Source: Agromyces soli (GTDB lineage Bacteria > Actinomycetota > Actinomycetes > Actinomycetales > Microbacteriaceae). From it: a stretch of 64,000 nt of DNA. Location of the stretch: contig NZ_CP094533.1 in NCBI RefSeq assembly GCF_022811605.1, positions 62,001 through 126,000 on the forward strand, written 5' to 3'. Within the stretch, counting starts at the first letter, position 1. The number at the start of each line of letters is the position of its first letter. Under the pieces are notes generated by a model that saw nothing but the letters and a program-made list of their open reading frames with translations, was not told the origin of the DNA and made no database searches. The position numbers were made by a program, and so were the translations under genes. Positions 45,953 through 54,157 of this stretch are shown in pieces.

Positions 45953-47736
45953 GCACGACCCCGCTCCCCGTCGCCGGGCCCCGCGAGACCCGGCGCGAGC
46001 TGCGGCGACTCCTCCGCGGGCGCGCGGGCGCCCTCTCCGTCGCGGCGGCCGTGCTGCTCCTCGCCGCCCTCGCCGGGCTCGCCCTGCCCGCCGCGCTCGG
46101 CGGCATCGTCGACGCCGTGCTCGGCGGCGACTCGGGCGCGCTCGCCCCCCTCGTGCTCGTGATCGCCGGCGTGGGCCTCGGGAACGCTCTCCTCACCGGC
46201 CTCGGCCGGGCGCTCGTGGCCCGCCTCGGCGAGCGCGTACTGGCGGAGCTGCGCGGGCTCGTCGTGACCCGGCTCATCCGCCTGCCCTCGACCGTGGTGG
46301 AGCGGGCCGGCCGCGGCGACCTCGTCTCGCGGGCCTCGACCGACACGCGCATCGTGGGCGACGTCGTGTCGAACGTCCTGCCCGCTTTCGCCTCCGCGGG
46401 CTTCACGGTCGTCGTGACGCTCGTGGGGCTCGGCGCCCTCGACTGGCGCTTCGCCCTCGCCGCCCTCGCGGCCGTACCCGTGCAGCTCCTCGCGCTGCGC
46501 GCCTACCTGAAGCGCGCGCGGCCCGTGTACCGCGCGGCGCGCGCCGCGGAGGGCGAACGGGCGCAGCGCATCCTCGAATCGGTCGACGCGGCGGAGACGG
46601 TGCGCGCCTTCGGCGTCTCCGCCGACCGCGAGCGCGTCGTCGACGAGGCGGCGCTGCACTCGGTCGAGCTCGAGCGCCGGGCGGCCCGGGTGAGCGTCGG
46701 CTTCTGGAACCAGCTGAACCTCGCCGAGTTCCTCGGACTGGCCGCGGTGCTCGGGGCGGGTTTCCTGCTCGTCGGCGCCGAGCTCGCGACGGTGGGCGCG
46801 GCGACCACGGCGGCCCTCTACTTCCACGCCCTGTTCGGCCCGGTCGGCCAGGTGCTCGGCAGCGTCGACGAACTGCAGAAGGCGGCCGCCGGGCTCGCGC
46901 GCCTCGTCGGCGTGCTCGGGCTGCCGGAGCGCAGCCCGCGTCCGGCATCCGCACGCGGCGGCGCCGCGAGCCTCGAGTTCGATCGCGTCGGCTTCGCCTA
47001 CGACGGCGCCCCCGCGCTCGACGGGGTGAGCTTCGACGTGGCCCCCGGCGAGACGGTCGCCCTGGTCGGTGCGAGCGGCGCGGGCAAGAGCACGGTCGCC
47101 GCCCTCCTGCTCGGCGCCCTCGAGCCGGAGCGCGGCCGGGTGCTCATCGGCGGGATCGATGTCGGCGCGGTGACGGCGGAGACGCGGATGCCGCGGATCG
47201 GGCTCGCCGGTCAGGAGCCGCATGTCTTCGCCGGCCCGCTCGCGGACGACCTCCGCCTCGCCCGCCCCGGTGCGGCCGACGGGGAGCTGCGCGCCGCGCT
47301 CGACGCGGTCGGCGCGCTCGGCTGGGTCGACCGGTTGCCGGAAGGACTCGGCACCGTCGTCGGTTCGGGCGGGCACCGGCTGACGATCGTCGAGGCGCAG
47401 CAGCTCGCGCTCGCCCGGCTGCTGCTGCACGACCCGGCGGTGCTCGTGCTCGACGAGGCCACGGCCGCCGCGGGCGGCGACGGCGACCACGTGCTCGATC
47501 GGGCGATCGCCAGGGTCGCCGCGGGTCGCACGACGATGACGATCGCGCACCGCCTCGACCAGGCGGCGCGCGCCGATCGGGTCATCGTGCTCGACCGCGG
47601 CGGCGTCGTCGAGCAGGGTCGGCACGACGAGCTCGTCGAGGCCGGCGGCGCCTACGGCCGGCTCTGGGCGGCGTGGTCCGCGGGACGCTCCGGCGAGCGC
47701 GAGCGCGGTGACGCCTGCGGCAGGATGGGGGCATGA
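45949..47736 (+). CDS. ABC exporter half-transporter, catalytic subunit 2
   Basis: 595-residue exporter-fold ABC protein: membrane domain about residues 25-310 and NBD from ~345. Walker A 'ALVGASGAGKSTVAALL' and Walker B 'VLVLDEATAAAGG' are intact, with the H-loop 'TIAHRLDQAARADRVIV'. The signature is degenerate: 'HRLTIVEAQQLALARLLL' in place of LSGGQ. Together with subunit 1 it forms one full consensus site (its Walker motifs plus the partner's LSGGQ) and one dead site. ATG 45949 overlaps the stop of subunit 1, and its own stop overlaps the flavoenzyme start (ATGA). Probably iron-regulated through the box at 44307. Confidence 0.88.
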   Translation: MSTTPLPVAGPRETRRELRRLLRGRAGALSVAAAVLLLAALAGLALPAALGGIVDAVLGGDSGALAPLVLVIAGVGLGNALLTGLGRALVARLGERVLAELRGLVVTRLIRLPSTVVERAGRGDLVSRASTDTRIVGDVVSNVLPAFASAGFTVVVTLVGLGALDWRFALAALAAVPVQLLALRAYLKRARPVYRAARAAEGERAQRILESVDAAETVRAFGVSADRERVVDEAALHSVELERRAARVSVGFWNQLNLAEFLGLAAVLGAGFLLVGAELATVGAATTAALYFHALFGPVGQVLGSVDELQKAAAGLARLVGVLGLPERSPRPASARGGAASLEFDRVGFAYDGAPALDGVSFDVAPGETVALVGASGAGKSTVAALLLGALEPERGRVLIGGIDVGAVTAETRMPRIGLAGQEPHVFAGPLADDLRLARPGAADGELRAALDAVGALGWVDRLPEGLGTVVGSGGHRLTIVEAQQLALARLLLHDPAVLVLDEATAAAGGDGDHVLDRAIARVAAGRTTMTIAHRLDQAARADRVIVLDRGGVVEQGRHDELVEAGGAYGRLWAAWSAGRSGERERGDACGRMGA

Positions 47737-48878
47737 ACCTCATCGTGATCGGCGCGGGTGCCTGGGGCTTGCCCGCCGCGGCCGAGCTCGCCGAGCGCGG
47801 CCACCGGGTGACCCTCGTCGACCGCTACGGGCCGGGCAACCCGTTCTCGTCGTCGCACGGTCCGACGCGGATCTGGCGGCTCGCCGACCCCGATCCCGCG
47901 AAGATCCGGATGACGGCGGCGAGCCTCGCGGCGATGGAGCGGCTCTCCGCGATCGCGGGCGAGCCGGTGTTCCTTCGCCGGGGCCTCGTCTGGCGCGACG
48001 AGGCGGCCGCGCTCGACGGCTTCGAGCTGGCGCTCGCCGAGCAGGGGGTCGAGTTCGAGCGGCTGCCCGCGGCGCGCACGGGGGAGCGCTTCCCTGGGCT
48101 CGTGCCGGACGGCCGCGACGCCCTGTGGACCGCCGAGGCGGGGCCGGTGCTCGCCGAGGCCTCCCTCGCCGCGCAGCGGTGCCGCTTCGATCGGGCGGGC
48201 GGCGAGCTCGTGCTCGCCCACGTCGTCGCCCTCGACGAGACGCCGGGCGGCGGGCAGCGGGTGCGCCTCGCCGACGGCCGGACGCTCGAGGCGGAGCTCG
48301 TCGTCGTCGCCCCCGGCCCCGGCGCCCCGCCGCTCGTGGCGGAACTCGGCCTCGACGTGCCGCTCCGCCCCCACCTCGAGCAGGTCGTGCACGTCGCCGA
48401 CCCGGCGGTGGCCGCCGACGACCTTCCCGACCTCATCGACGTCGCGGCCGGGGATCGGCCGACGCTCTACGCGATGACGACGCCGGGCACGGGCTACAAG
48501 CTGGGCCTCGACGCGCCGCTGCGGGACGTCGTCTGGGGCGAGGACGAGGACCGCGAACCGGATGCCGCGCGCACGGCGTTCCTGCTCGAGTACGCCCGCG
48601 AGGCGCTCGGCATGCGCGGCGCACGGATCGTCGACGCGAAGGTGTGCAGCTGGACGGACTCGCCCGACGGGCGGTTCGTGATCGGCTCGCCGCGACCCGG
48701 GGTCGTGCTCGCCTGCGGCGACTCGGGCGAGGGCTTCAAGTTCTCGGCGCTCATGGGCCTCGTGCTCGCGGACCTCGCCGAGGGCCGGGCACCCGAGCTC
48801 GATCTGGCGCCCTTCCGGCTCGACCGCTTCAGCCCGGCGGATGCCTCGGGGCTCGAGTCCCCGACCTCGCTCGGCTGA
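47733..48878 (+). CDS. FAD-dependent amine oxidase, monomeric sarcosine oxidase/N-methyltryptophan oxidase-like
   Basis: 381-residue flavoenzyme. 'MNLIVIGAGAWGLPAAAELAERGHRVTLVDRY' is the FAD-binding start; 'NPFSSSHGPTRIWR' and 'KVCSWTDSPDGRFVIGSP' match the sarcosine-oxidase group, where the Cys in this position holds FAD covalently; 'ACGDSGEGFKFSALMG' closes the FAD site. It oxidises a secondary amine or N-methyl amino acid. ATG 47733 overlaps the stop of ABC subunit 2 (ATGA), so it may be co-expressed with the iron-regulated pair; a CAGGAT 6 nt upstream could be a separate start. It converges on the ribokinase gene (13-nt gap). Confidence 0.85.
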   Translation: MNLIVIGAGAWGLPAAAELAERGHRVTLVDRYGPGNPFSSSHGPTRIWRLADPDPAKIRMTAASLAAMERLSAIAGEPVFLRRGLVWRDEAAALDGFELALAEQGVEFERLPAARTGERFPGLVPDGRDALWTAEAGPVLAEASLAAQRCRFDRAGGELVLAHVVALDETPGGGQRVRLADGRTLEAELVVVAPGPGAPPLVAELGLDVPLRPHLEQVVHVADPAVAADDLPDLIDVAAGDRPTLYAMTTPGTGYKLGLDAPLRDVVWGEDEDREPDAARTAFLLEYAREALGMRGARIVDAKVCSWTDSPDGRFVIGSPRPGVVLACGDSGEGFKFSALMGLVLADLAEGRAPELDLAPFRLDRFSPADASGLESPTSLG

Positions 48879-48891
48879 GCACCGGCGCTGG

Positions 48892-49764
48892 TCACACCGG
48901 CGGGCGGGCGCCCTCCCAGCCGACGGCGGCCGACCCGGCGGCGGCCGCGGCTGCCGCGGCGTCGCGGAGCGGTGCCCCGAGCGCGAGCGCCGCGGCGAGG
49001 GCCCCGGCGAAGGCGTCGCCCGCGCCGGTCGTGTCGACCACGCGCTCCGCGCGGACCGCGGGCACGGCGTCCACACCGGACTCGTCGGCGACGAGGCATC
49101 CCTCCGCGCCGAGCGTGACGACCACCGAGTGCGCGCCGGCGGCCTCGCGGAGGGCGAGCGCCACCTCGGCCGGGGTCCCAGTGGCCGCGGCGGCACCGAG
49201 GAGCTCGGCGGCCTCGTGCTCGTTCACGATGAGCGGGTCGGCGCCGCGCGGCACCTCGTCGAGCGAGGCGGGCGCGGGCGCGGCGTTGAAGGCGAAGCGG
49301 GCGCCGATCGCGGCGGCGAGCCCGGCCGCGTCGGCGACGACGGCGGGCGGGATCTCGGCCTGCGCGAGCACGACGGCCGCGCGGGTGCCGGCGGGGGCGA
49401 GCTCGACGCGCACGTGGGAGTTCGCCCCGGCGTCGACGATGATCGCGTTCTCGCCGTCCTCGGAGACCTGGATGAAGGCCGTGCCGGTGGTGACGCCGGG
49501 CACGGTGCGCAGCTCGGCGACGTCGATGCCGAGCGCGGTGAGCTCGGCGCGCAGTGTGCGGCCGGACTCGTCGTCGCCGACCGCGCCGACGAATGCGACC
49601 CGGGCTCCGGCGCGGGCGACCGCGGCGGCCTGGTTCGCGCCCTTGCCGCCGCCGGAGACCTGCACGCCCTCGGCGAGGATCGTCTCGCCCGGCCGCACGT
49701 GCCGGCGCACGGCGATCATGCGGTCTTCGTTGACGGATCCGACCACGAGGACGTCCGTGTCCAT
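48892..49764 (-). CDS. rbsK: Ribokinase (PfkB family)
   Basis: 290-residue sugar kinase. Opens 'VLVVGSVNEDRMIAVRRHVRPGETILAEGVQVSGGGKGANQAAAVARAG' (PfkB signature 1, with the ribokinase GGGKGANQA motif), and has 'PAVRAERVVDTTGAGDAFAGALAAALALG' (signature 2 with catalytic Asp in GAGD). It phosphorylates ribose or a similar pentose or nucleoside. ATG 49764 has AGAAGGAG upstream. It is divergent from a LacI regulator across a perfect inverted repeat (49822-49845), which predicts repression by that regulator. No ribose transporter is adjacent. Confidence 0.9.
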   Translation of the reverse strand: MDTDVLVVGSVNEDRMIAVRRHVRPGETILAEGVQVSGGGKGANQAAAVARAGARVAFVGAVGDDESGRTLRAELTALGIDVAELRTVPGVTTGTAFIQVSEDGENAIIVDAGANSHVRVELAPAGTRAAVVLAQAEIPPAVVADAAGLAAAIGARFAFNAAPAPASLDEVPRGADPLIVNEHEAAELLGAAAATGTPAEVALALREAAGAHSVVVTLGAEGCLVADESGVDAVPAVRAERVVDTTGAGDAFAGALAAALALGAPLRDAAAAAAAAGSAAVGWEGARPPV

Positions 49765-49821
49765 GGGGCACTCCTTCTCTGCGGCCCCGGCTGGCCGGGG
49801 TGGAAAGCGGGCGGAAAGCAC

Positions 49822-49845
49822 GCGGATCTACACGAGTAGATCCGC
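49822..49845. promoter_or_regulatory. Predicted LacI-family operator
   Basis: Perfect 10-bp arms GCGGATCTAC / GTAGATCCGC around ACGA, with a central CpG as usual for LacI-type operators, between the divergent ribokinase and LacI genes. Confidence 0.75.
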
Positions 49846-49926
49846 CTCGATCGTAGGGATAGCATGGCCGGGACGCAAGCCGTCGGGCACCGGCCCGCGG
49901 CACCGGAGCCGGCCCGAGGAGGCGCG

Positions 49927-50961
49927 ATGCACGCACGCGGCGACGCCCCGCGCGCCGCGACGCGCGACGACGTCGCGCGACGCGCCGGCGTCAGCAGCGC
50001 CGTCGTCAGCTACGTGCTGAACGACGGCCCCCGCCCCGTCGCCGACGCGACCCGCGCCCGTGTGCTCGCCGCGATCGCCGAGCTCGACTACCGGCCGAAC
50101 GCGACCGCGCGAGCGCTGCGCCTGCGCAGCACCCGCACCCTCGCGCTGCTCGTGCCGGACATCGGCAACCCGTTCTTCGCCGAGCTCGCGAAGGCCGTGC
50201 AGACCGCGGCCTTCGCCCGCGGCTACGCCGTCACCTACGGCGACACCGAGTACGAGCCGGAGCGCGAGCGCGCGCAGCTCGCCGCCCTCGCCGAGCGTCA
50301 GCCCGACGGCGTGCTCGTGATCGGCGGCACCCCCGGCACGCTCGCCCCGCTCCAGGCGGCCGGCGTGCCCGTGGTGACGCTCGACCGCAGCGGTGCGTCC
50401 GGCGCCCTCGGCCCGGCCGGTGAACCGCCGAGCGTCGGCATCGACGACGAGGCCGCCGCGCGCGCCGGCATCCGGCATCTGCAGCAGCACGGCCACGAGC
50501 GCATCGCCCTCATCGCCGGCCCCGAGGACTCCCCCGCTGCGCGCGCCCGGCGGCGCGCGTGGACCGAGCTCGTCGCACCGGCGGTCGGCACGACCGGGCT
50601 GAACGCGCTCGTCGCGACCGCCGACTACCGTCGCGAGGGCGGCTACCGGGCCGCCCTGCAGCTGCTCGACGGCGGCGGCGCGCCCACCGCGGTGTTCGTG
50701 AGCGCCGACGTGCAGGCGATCGGCGCGCTCCGGGCGTTCGCCGAGCGCGGCGTGCGCGTGCCGGACGAACTCGCGGTGCTCTCCTTCGACGGCACGAGCG
50801 AGGCGGAGTTCACCTCCCCGCCGCTCTCGGTCATCCGCCAGCCGCTCGACGCGATCGCCGAGGCCGCGCTCGGCCTGCTGCTCGACGGCGCGTCGCCCCG
50901 GCACGTCCTCGTGTCGCACGAGCTCGTCGCCCGCGCCTCCTGCGGGCCGCACCGCGACTGA
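49927..50961 (+). CDS. LacI family transcriptional regulator
   Basis: 344-residue repressor: HTH 'ATRDDVARRAGVSSAVVSYVLNDGPRPVADATRARVLAAIAELDYRPNATARALR' at the N-terminus, then the periplasmic-binding-like sensor ('TLALLVPDIGNPFFAELAKAVQTAAFARGY', 'VPDELAVLSFDGTSEAEFTSPPLSVIRQPLDAIAEAAL'). Likely ligand: ribose or a related sugar, from the divergent ribokinase (inference). ATG 49927 is preferred because GAGGAGG lies 4 nt upstream; an in-frame ATG at 49864 would add 21 residues and has no such site. A hairpin at 51004-51041 follows. Confidence 0.9.
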   Translation: MHARGDAPRAATRDDVARRAGVSSAVVSYVLNDGPRPVADATRARVLAAIAELDYRPNATARALRLRSTRTLALLVPDIGNPFFAELAKAVQTAAFARGYAVTYGDTEYEPERERAQLAALAERQPDGVLVIGGTPGTLAPLQAAGVPVVTLDRSGASGALGPAGEPPSVGIDDEAAARAGIRHLQQHGHERIALIAGPEDSPAARARRRAWTELVAPAVGTTGLNALVATADYRREGGYRAALQLLDGGGAPTAVFVSADVQAIGALRAFAERGVRVPDELAVLSFDGTSEAEFTSPPLSVIRQPLDAIAEAALGLLLDGASPRHVLVSHELVARASCGPHRD

Positions 50962-51003
50962 GCGGCCATCGCCGATCCGATCGGCGCCACGCCCGGCACG
51001 GGT

Positions 51004-51041
51004 CATCCGCCGTCGCATCGCCCGCGCCCGTCCGGCGGATG
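51004..51041 (+). terminator. Hairpin downstream of the LacI gene
   Basis: CATCCGCCG (51004-51012) pairs perfectly with CGGCGGATG (51033-51041) around a 20-nt loop. It ends just before the next promoter. Confidence 0.5.
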
Positions 51042-51043
51042 GT

Positions 51044-51049
51044 TAGAGT
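51044..51049 (+). promoter_or_regulatory. -10 element of the ROK regulator gene
   Basis: TAGAGT; the start of transcription near 51056 would leave a ~75-nt leader with GAGAGG before GTG 51131. Confidence 0.4.
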
Positions 51050-51063
51050 AAGCGCCGAGGCGA

Positions 51064-51080
51064 GACTTCTGTTCGACTTC
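51064..51080 (+). promoter_or_regulatory. Direct repeat GACTTC in the ROK regulator leader
   Basis: GACTTC-N5-GACTTC. The same half-site occurs as an inverted repeat at 52318-52335, suggesting autoregulation by the ROK protein. Confidence 0.35.
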
Positions 51081-51130
51081 GGGGGAACAGCATCGATTCT
51101 CGGACCAATCGTCTCGGAGAGAGGTGCAGC

Positions 51131-52303
51131 GTGGCCACGACGAGCAGCGCGACGGCGGGGGAACTCTTCCGTCTCATCCACACGGGCCGCGCGGACTCGC
51201 GCGCCGAGCTCGCCCGCCTGACCGGGCTCAGCGCCTCGACCGTGGCCATGCGCGTCGACGAACTGATCGAGCACGGCTACCTCGAGGAGGCCGGCCGCGG
51301 CGAGTCGACCGGGGGCCGGCGCCCGCGGCTGCTCGCGATCCGCGAGGGCGGCTCCGTCATCGCCGCCGCGGATCTCGGCGAGCGGCACGTCACCCTCGTG
51401 CTGATGAACCGCCGCGGCGAGATCGTCGCCGACGCGATCGAGCCGATCACGCTCCGCGACGAGCCGGCCGCCGTCATCGAGGCGGTGTGGGCCGCCGCGC
51501 GGGCGCTCGCCGAAGGCCTCGCCCCCGTGCCCGACATCGAGGGCGTCGCGATGAGCCTGCCCGGGCCGGTCGACTCGCGGGACGGGCGCCTGCTCGCGCC
51601 GATGCGGATGCCCGGCTGGAACGGCCTCGTCGTCGGCGAGATGCTCGGCCGCATCACCGGGCTGCCGACCCACGTCGACAACGACGCGAACGCCATGGCC
51701 GTCGGCGAGTTCGTCGAGCGCGGCCAGACGGTCGGCGAGCTCGTCTTCGTGAAGGCGGGCAGCGGCATCGGCTGCGGCATCATCGCGGGCGGCGAGCTGT
51801 ACCGCGGCTACCGCGGCGTCGCGGGCGACATCAGCCACGTCGCGCTCGCGGGCGCGCCGCCCGTCGTCTGCTCGTGCGGCCGGGTCGGCTGCCTCGACGT
51901 GGTCGCGAGCGGCACGGCCATCGTCGACGCCCTGCGCGGCACGGGCGCGGAGGTCGAGGACCTCGACGCGGTGCTCCGGCTCGCGCAGGACGCGCACCCG
52001 CGGGCGACGGCGCTCCTCCGCGAGGCGGGGCAGCGCACGGGCGAAGTCCTCGCGACGATCATCAACTTCTACAACCCGCAGCTGCTCGCGCTCGGCGGGC
52101 AGCTCTCGACGGCCGACGCCTTCGTCGCCGGCGTCCGGCAGGCGATCTACACGCTCTGCCTGCCGATGTCGACGGACCTGCTCGAGATCGGCGTCAGCGC
52201 GGCCGGCCCGCTCGCCGGCGCTCGCGGCGTCGGCAGCTCGCTGCTCGCCCGCCTGCTCGAGCCGGCGCGGATCGACGCAGCGATCGCCGAGGCATCCCAG
52301 TAA
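51131..52303 (+). CDS. ROK family transcriptional regulator (NagC/XylR type)
   Basis: 390-residue repressor: N-terminal winged helix ('AGELFRLIHTGRADSRAELARLTGLSASTVAMRVDELIEHGYLEEAGRGESTGGRRPRLL'), then a ROK sugar-kinase fold ('GVAMSLPGPVDSRDGRLL', 'PTHVDNDANAMAVGEF', 'VFVKAGSGIGCGIIAGGELYRGYRGVAGDISHVAL') with the zinc site 'VVCSCGRVGCLDVVASG'. It senses a sugar or amino sugar. It heads the 51-61 kb system and is followed 79 nt later by the M81 gene. GTG 51131 has GAGAGG upstream. Half-sites GACTT(T/C)C occur in its leader and before the next gene. Confidence 0.9.
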   Translation: MATTSSATAGELFRLIHTGRADSRAELARLTGLSASTVAMRVDELIEHGYLEEAGRGESTGGRRPRLLAIREGGSVIAAADLGERHVTLVLMNRRGEIVADAIEPITLRDEPAAVIEAVWAAARALAEGLAPVPDIEGVAMSLPGPVDSRDGRLLAPMRMPGWNGLVVGEMLGRITGLPTHVDNDANAMAVGEFVERGQTVGELVFVKAGSGIGCGIIAGGELYRGYRGVAGDISHVALAGAPPVVCSCGRVGCLDVVASGTAIVDALRGTGAEVEDLDAVLRLAQDAHPRATALLREAGQRTGEVLATIINFYNPQLLALGGQLSTADAFVAGVRQAIYTLCLPMSTDLLEIGVSAAGPLAGARGVGSSLLARLLEPARIDAAIAEASQ

Positions 52304-52317
52304 CTCCATGAATCGAA

Positions 52318-52335
52318 GAAAGTCTCCCGACTTTC
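52318..52335. promoter_or_regulatory. Predicted ROK operator upstream of the M81 gene
   Basis: GAAAGTC-TCCC-GACTTTC, perfect 7-bp arms, centred about 56 nt before the predicted transcription start of the M81 gene. Confidence 0.6.
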
Positions 52336-52370
52336 GCGAAGGTGAATCCGGGTTCGCTCGACGGGTGTTC

Positions 52371-52376
52371 TAAGCT
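52371..52376 (+). promoter_or_regulatory. Leaderless -10 element of the M81 gene
   Basis: TAAGCT 6 nt before ATG 52383. Confidence 0.55.
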
Positions 52377-52382
52377 GGCCGC

Positions 52383-53858
52383 ATGACCCAGCGCCCCCGC
52401 ATCGCGATCGCCGGCATGGCGATCGAGTCCAGCACCTTCTCCCCCCATCGCGCCGGCGCGCGCGACTTCCAGCGCGCCGAAGGCGACGAGCTGATCCAGC
52501 GCTACACCTCCCTCCGCGACGGCACGCTGACGGATGCCGCGGAGTGGCTGCCCGTCTACTACGCCCGCTCGATCCCGGGCGGCGCGGTCCTCCGCGAGGT
52601 CTACGACGACATCAAGGGGCGCATCCTCGACGGGCTCCGCGCGCTCATGGCCGACGGCGGCCTCGACGGGCTCTTCTTCGACATCCACGGCGCGATGAGC
52701 GTCGACGGCCTCGACGACGCCGAGGGCGACCTCATCACCGCGATCCGCGAGGTGATCGGCGGCGACGTCATGGTCTCCGCCTCGATGGACCTGCACGGCA
52801 ACGTCTCCGACGCGCTCGTCTCGCAGGTGGACCTGATCACCTGCTACCGGCTCGCCCCGCACGAGGACACCTGGGAGACCCGCGACCGGGCCATCCGGAA
52901 CCTCGTCGAGACCCTGCGCGATGGCCGCACCCCGCGGCGCGCGCACGTGACCGTGCCGATCCTGTTGCCCGGCGAGAAGACCTCGACCCGCGTCGAACCT
53001 GCGAAGAGCCTCTACGCCCGCATCGACGAGGTCGAGCAGCGCCCCGGCATCATCGACGCCGCGATCTGGATCGGGTACGCCTGGGCCGACGAGCCCCGCT
53101 GCCACGGCGTCGTCGTGGTCACGGGCGACGACGACGCCGCGATCACCGCCGCGGCCGAGGAGCTCGGCCGCGCCTTCTGGGACGTGCGCGACGAGTTCGA
53201 GTTCGTCGGCCCGCCCGGGACCCTCGCCGAGGGCGTCGACGCCGGCCTCGCCGCGAGCGACACCCCGTACTTCATCAGCGACTCCGGTGACAACCCGGGC
53301 GCCGGCGGCACGGGCGACGTGACCTGGACGCTCGCGCAGCTGCTGCAGGACGAACGGCTCACCGCCGAGGGCGCGCCCACCGTGCTCGTCGGCTCGATCT
53401 TCGACCACGAGGCGCTCGCGGAGCTCCGCGGCAGGACCGTCGGCGAGACCGTCACGGTCACCGCCGGCGCGCGCGTCGACCACGGTCCGCACGGCCCCGT
53501 CACGATCACCGGCGTGCTGCACTCGCTGCACGAGGGCGACCCCGACGCGGGCGGCGTCGCCGTGATCCGCGTCGGCGGGCTGCACGCGATCATCACCGAG
53601 TACCGCAAGGCGTACCACGACATCGCCGACTTCACCTCGATCGGGCTCGACCCCTTCGCGGCGCAGATCGTCGTGACGAAGATCGGCTACCTCGAGCCGA
53701 CGCTCTACAACGCGCAGCGCGGCTGGACCCTCGCGCTCACGCCGGGCGGCGTCGACCAGGATCTCGGCCGGCTCGGGCACCACCGCATCCAGCGGCCGAT
53801 GTTCCCCTTCGACGCCTTCGAGACCGACCCCGCGCTCACCGCACGCCTCTTCGGCTAG
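52383..53858 (+). CDS. M81 family metallopeptidase (MlrC / DUF1485-like)
   Basis: 491-residue predicted zinc peptidase. The N-terminal domain opens 'RIAIAGMAIESSTFSPHRAGARDF', and metal-binding segments 'LFFDIHGAMSVDG' and 'SASMDLHGNVSDALV' carry the family His/Asp ligands, with 'ITCYRLAPHEDTWET' beyond. The MlrC C-terminal domain includes 'FISDSGDNPGAGGTGD' and 'VVTKIGYLEP'. Sphingomonad MlrC cleaves the linear tetrapeptide product of microcystin, which contains the unusual amino acid Adda; in this setting a peptide-linked sugar or D-amino acid substrate is more likely (inference). It lies between the ROK regulator and the peptide ABC operon. Confidence 0.88.
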   Translation: MTQRPRIAIAGMAIESSTFSPHRAGARDFQRAEGDELIQRYTSLRDGTLTDAAEWLPVYYARSIPGGAVLREVYDDIKGRILDGLRALMADGGLDGLFFDIHGAMSVDGLDDAEGDLITAIREVIGGDVMVSASMDLHGNVSDALVSQVDLITCYRLAPHEDTWETRDRAIRNLVETLRDGRTPRRAHVTVPILLPGEKTSTRVEPAKSLYARIDEVEQRPGIIDAAIWIGYAWADEPRCHGVVVVTGDDDAAITAAAEELGRAFWDVRDEFEFVGPPGTLAEGVDAGLAASDTPYFISDSGDNPGAGGTGDVTWTLAQLLQDERLTAEGAPTVLVGSIFDHEALAELRGRTVGETVTVTAGARVDHGPHGPVTITGVLHSLHEGDPDAGGVAVIRVGGLHAIITEYRKAYHDIADFTSIGLDPFAAQIVVTKIGYLEPTLYNAQRGWTLALTPGGVDQDLGRLGHHRIQRPMFPFDAFETDPALTARLFG

Positions 53859-53949
53859 CGCGGCCGGCGGGTCGCGGGGGCGCCCGGCGCCCGGCGCCGC
53901 CTTGGGGGCTCCCCACTCCGGCCCGCCCCTCCTCGCCCCGGCCTCGCGC

Positions 53950-54014
53950 GCCAGCGCCACTTCGGCGCCGTTGCGCCAGCACAAGTGGCGCGCGGAAGCA
54001 GAAGTGGCGCTGGC
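53950..54014. repeat. Nested inverted-repeat block
   Basis: GCCAGCGCCACTTC (53950-53963) pairs perfectly with GAAGTGGCGCTGGC (54001-54014). Inside the 37-nt loop, GCGCCA (53973-53978) pairs with TGGCGC (53986-53991). AAGTGGCGC occurs three times (one inverted). It may end the M81 transcript; the arm resembles the palindromic repeat family of copies A-C. Confidence 0.7.
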
Positions 54015-54100
54015 CGCCCACCAGCCCGCACCAGAACCACCGCCGGGCACCGGCACCGGCACACACCGAATTCCACTTACTCCAATTTCATGAAAACTTA

Positions 54101-54116
54101 GTTACGTAAACGTAAC
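54101..54116. promoter_or_regulatory. Inverted repeat upstream of the peptide ABC operon
   Basis: GTTACG-TAAA-CGTAAC, a perfect 6-bp-arm operator-like element in an AT-rich region. Confidence 0.55.
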
Positions 54117-54129
54117 AAGTTCGTGATTG

Positions 54130-54157
54130 TTGGCGATGTTCCTTCGTGCAGTATGAA
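54130..54157 (+). promoter_or_regulatory. Candidate promoter of the peptide ABC operon
   Basis: TTGGCG (54130-54135), 16-nt spacer, TATGAA (54152-54157). Transcription would start near 54164. Confidence 0.4.
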
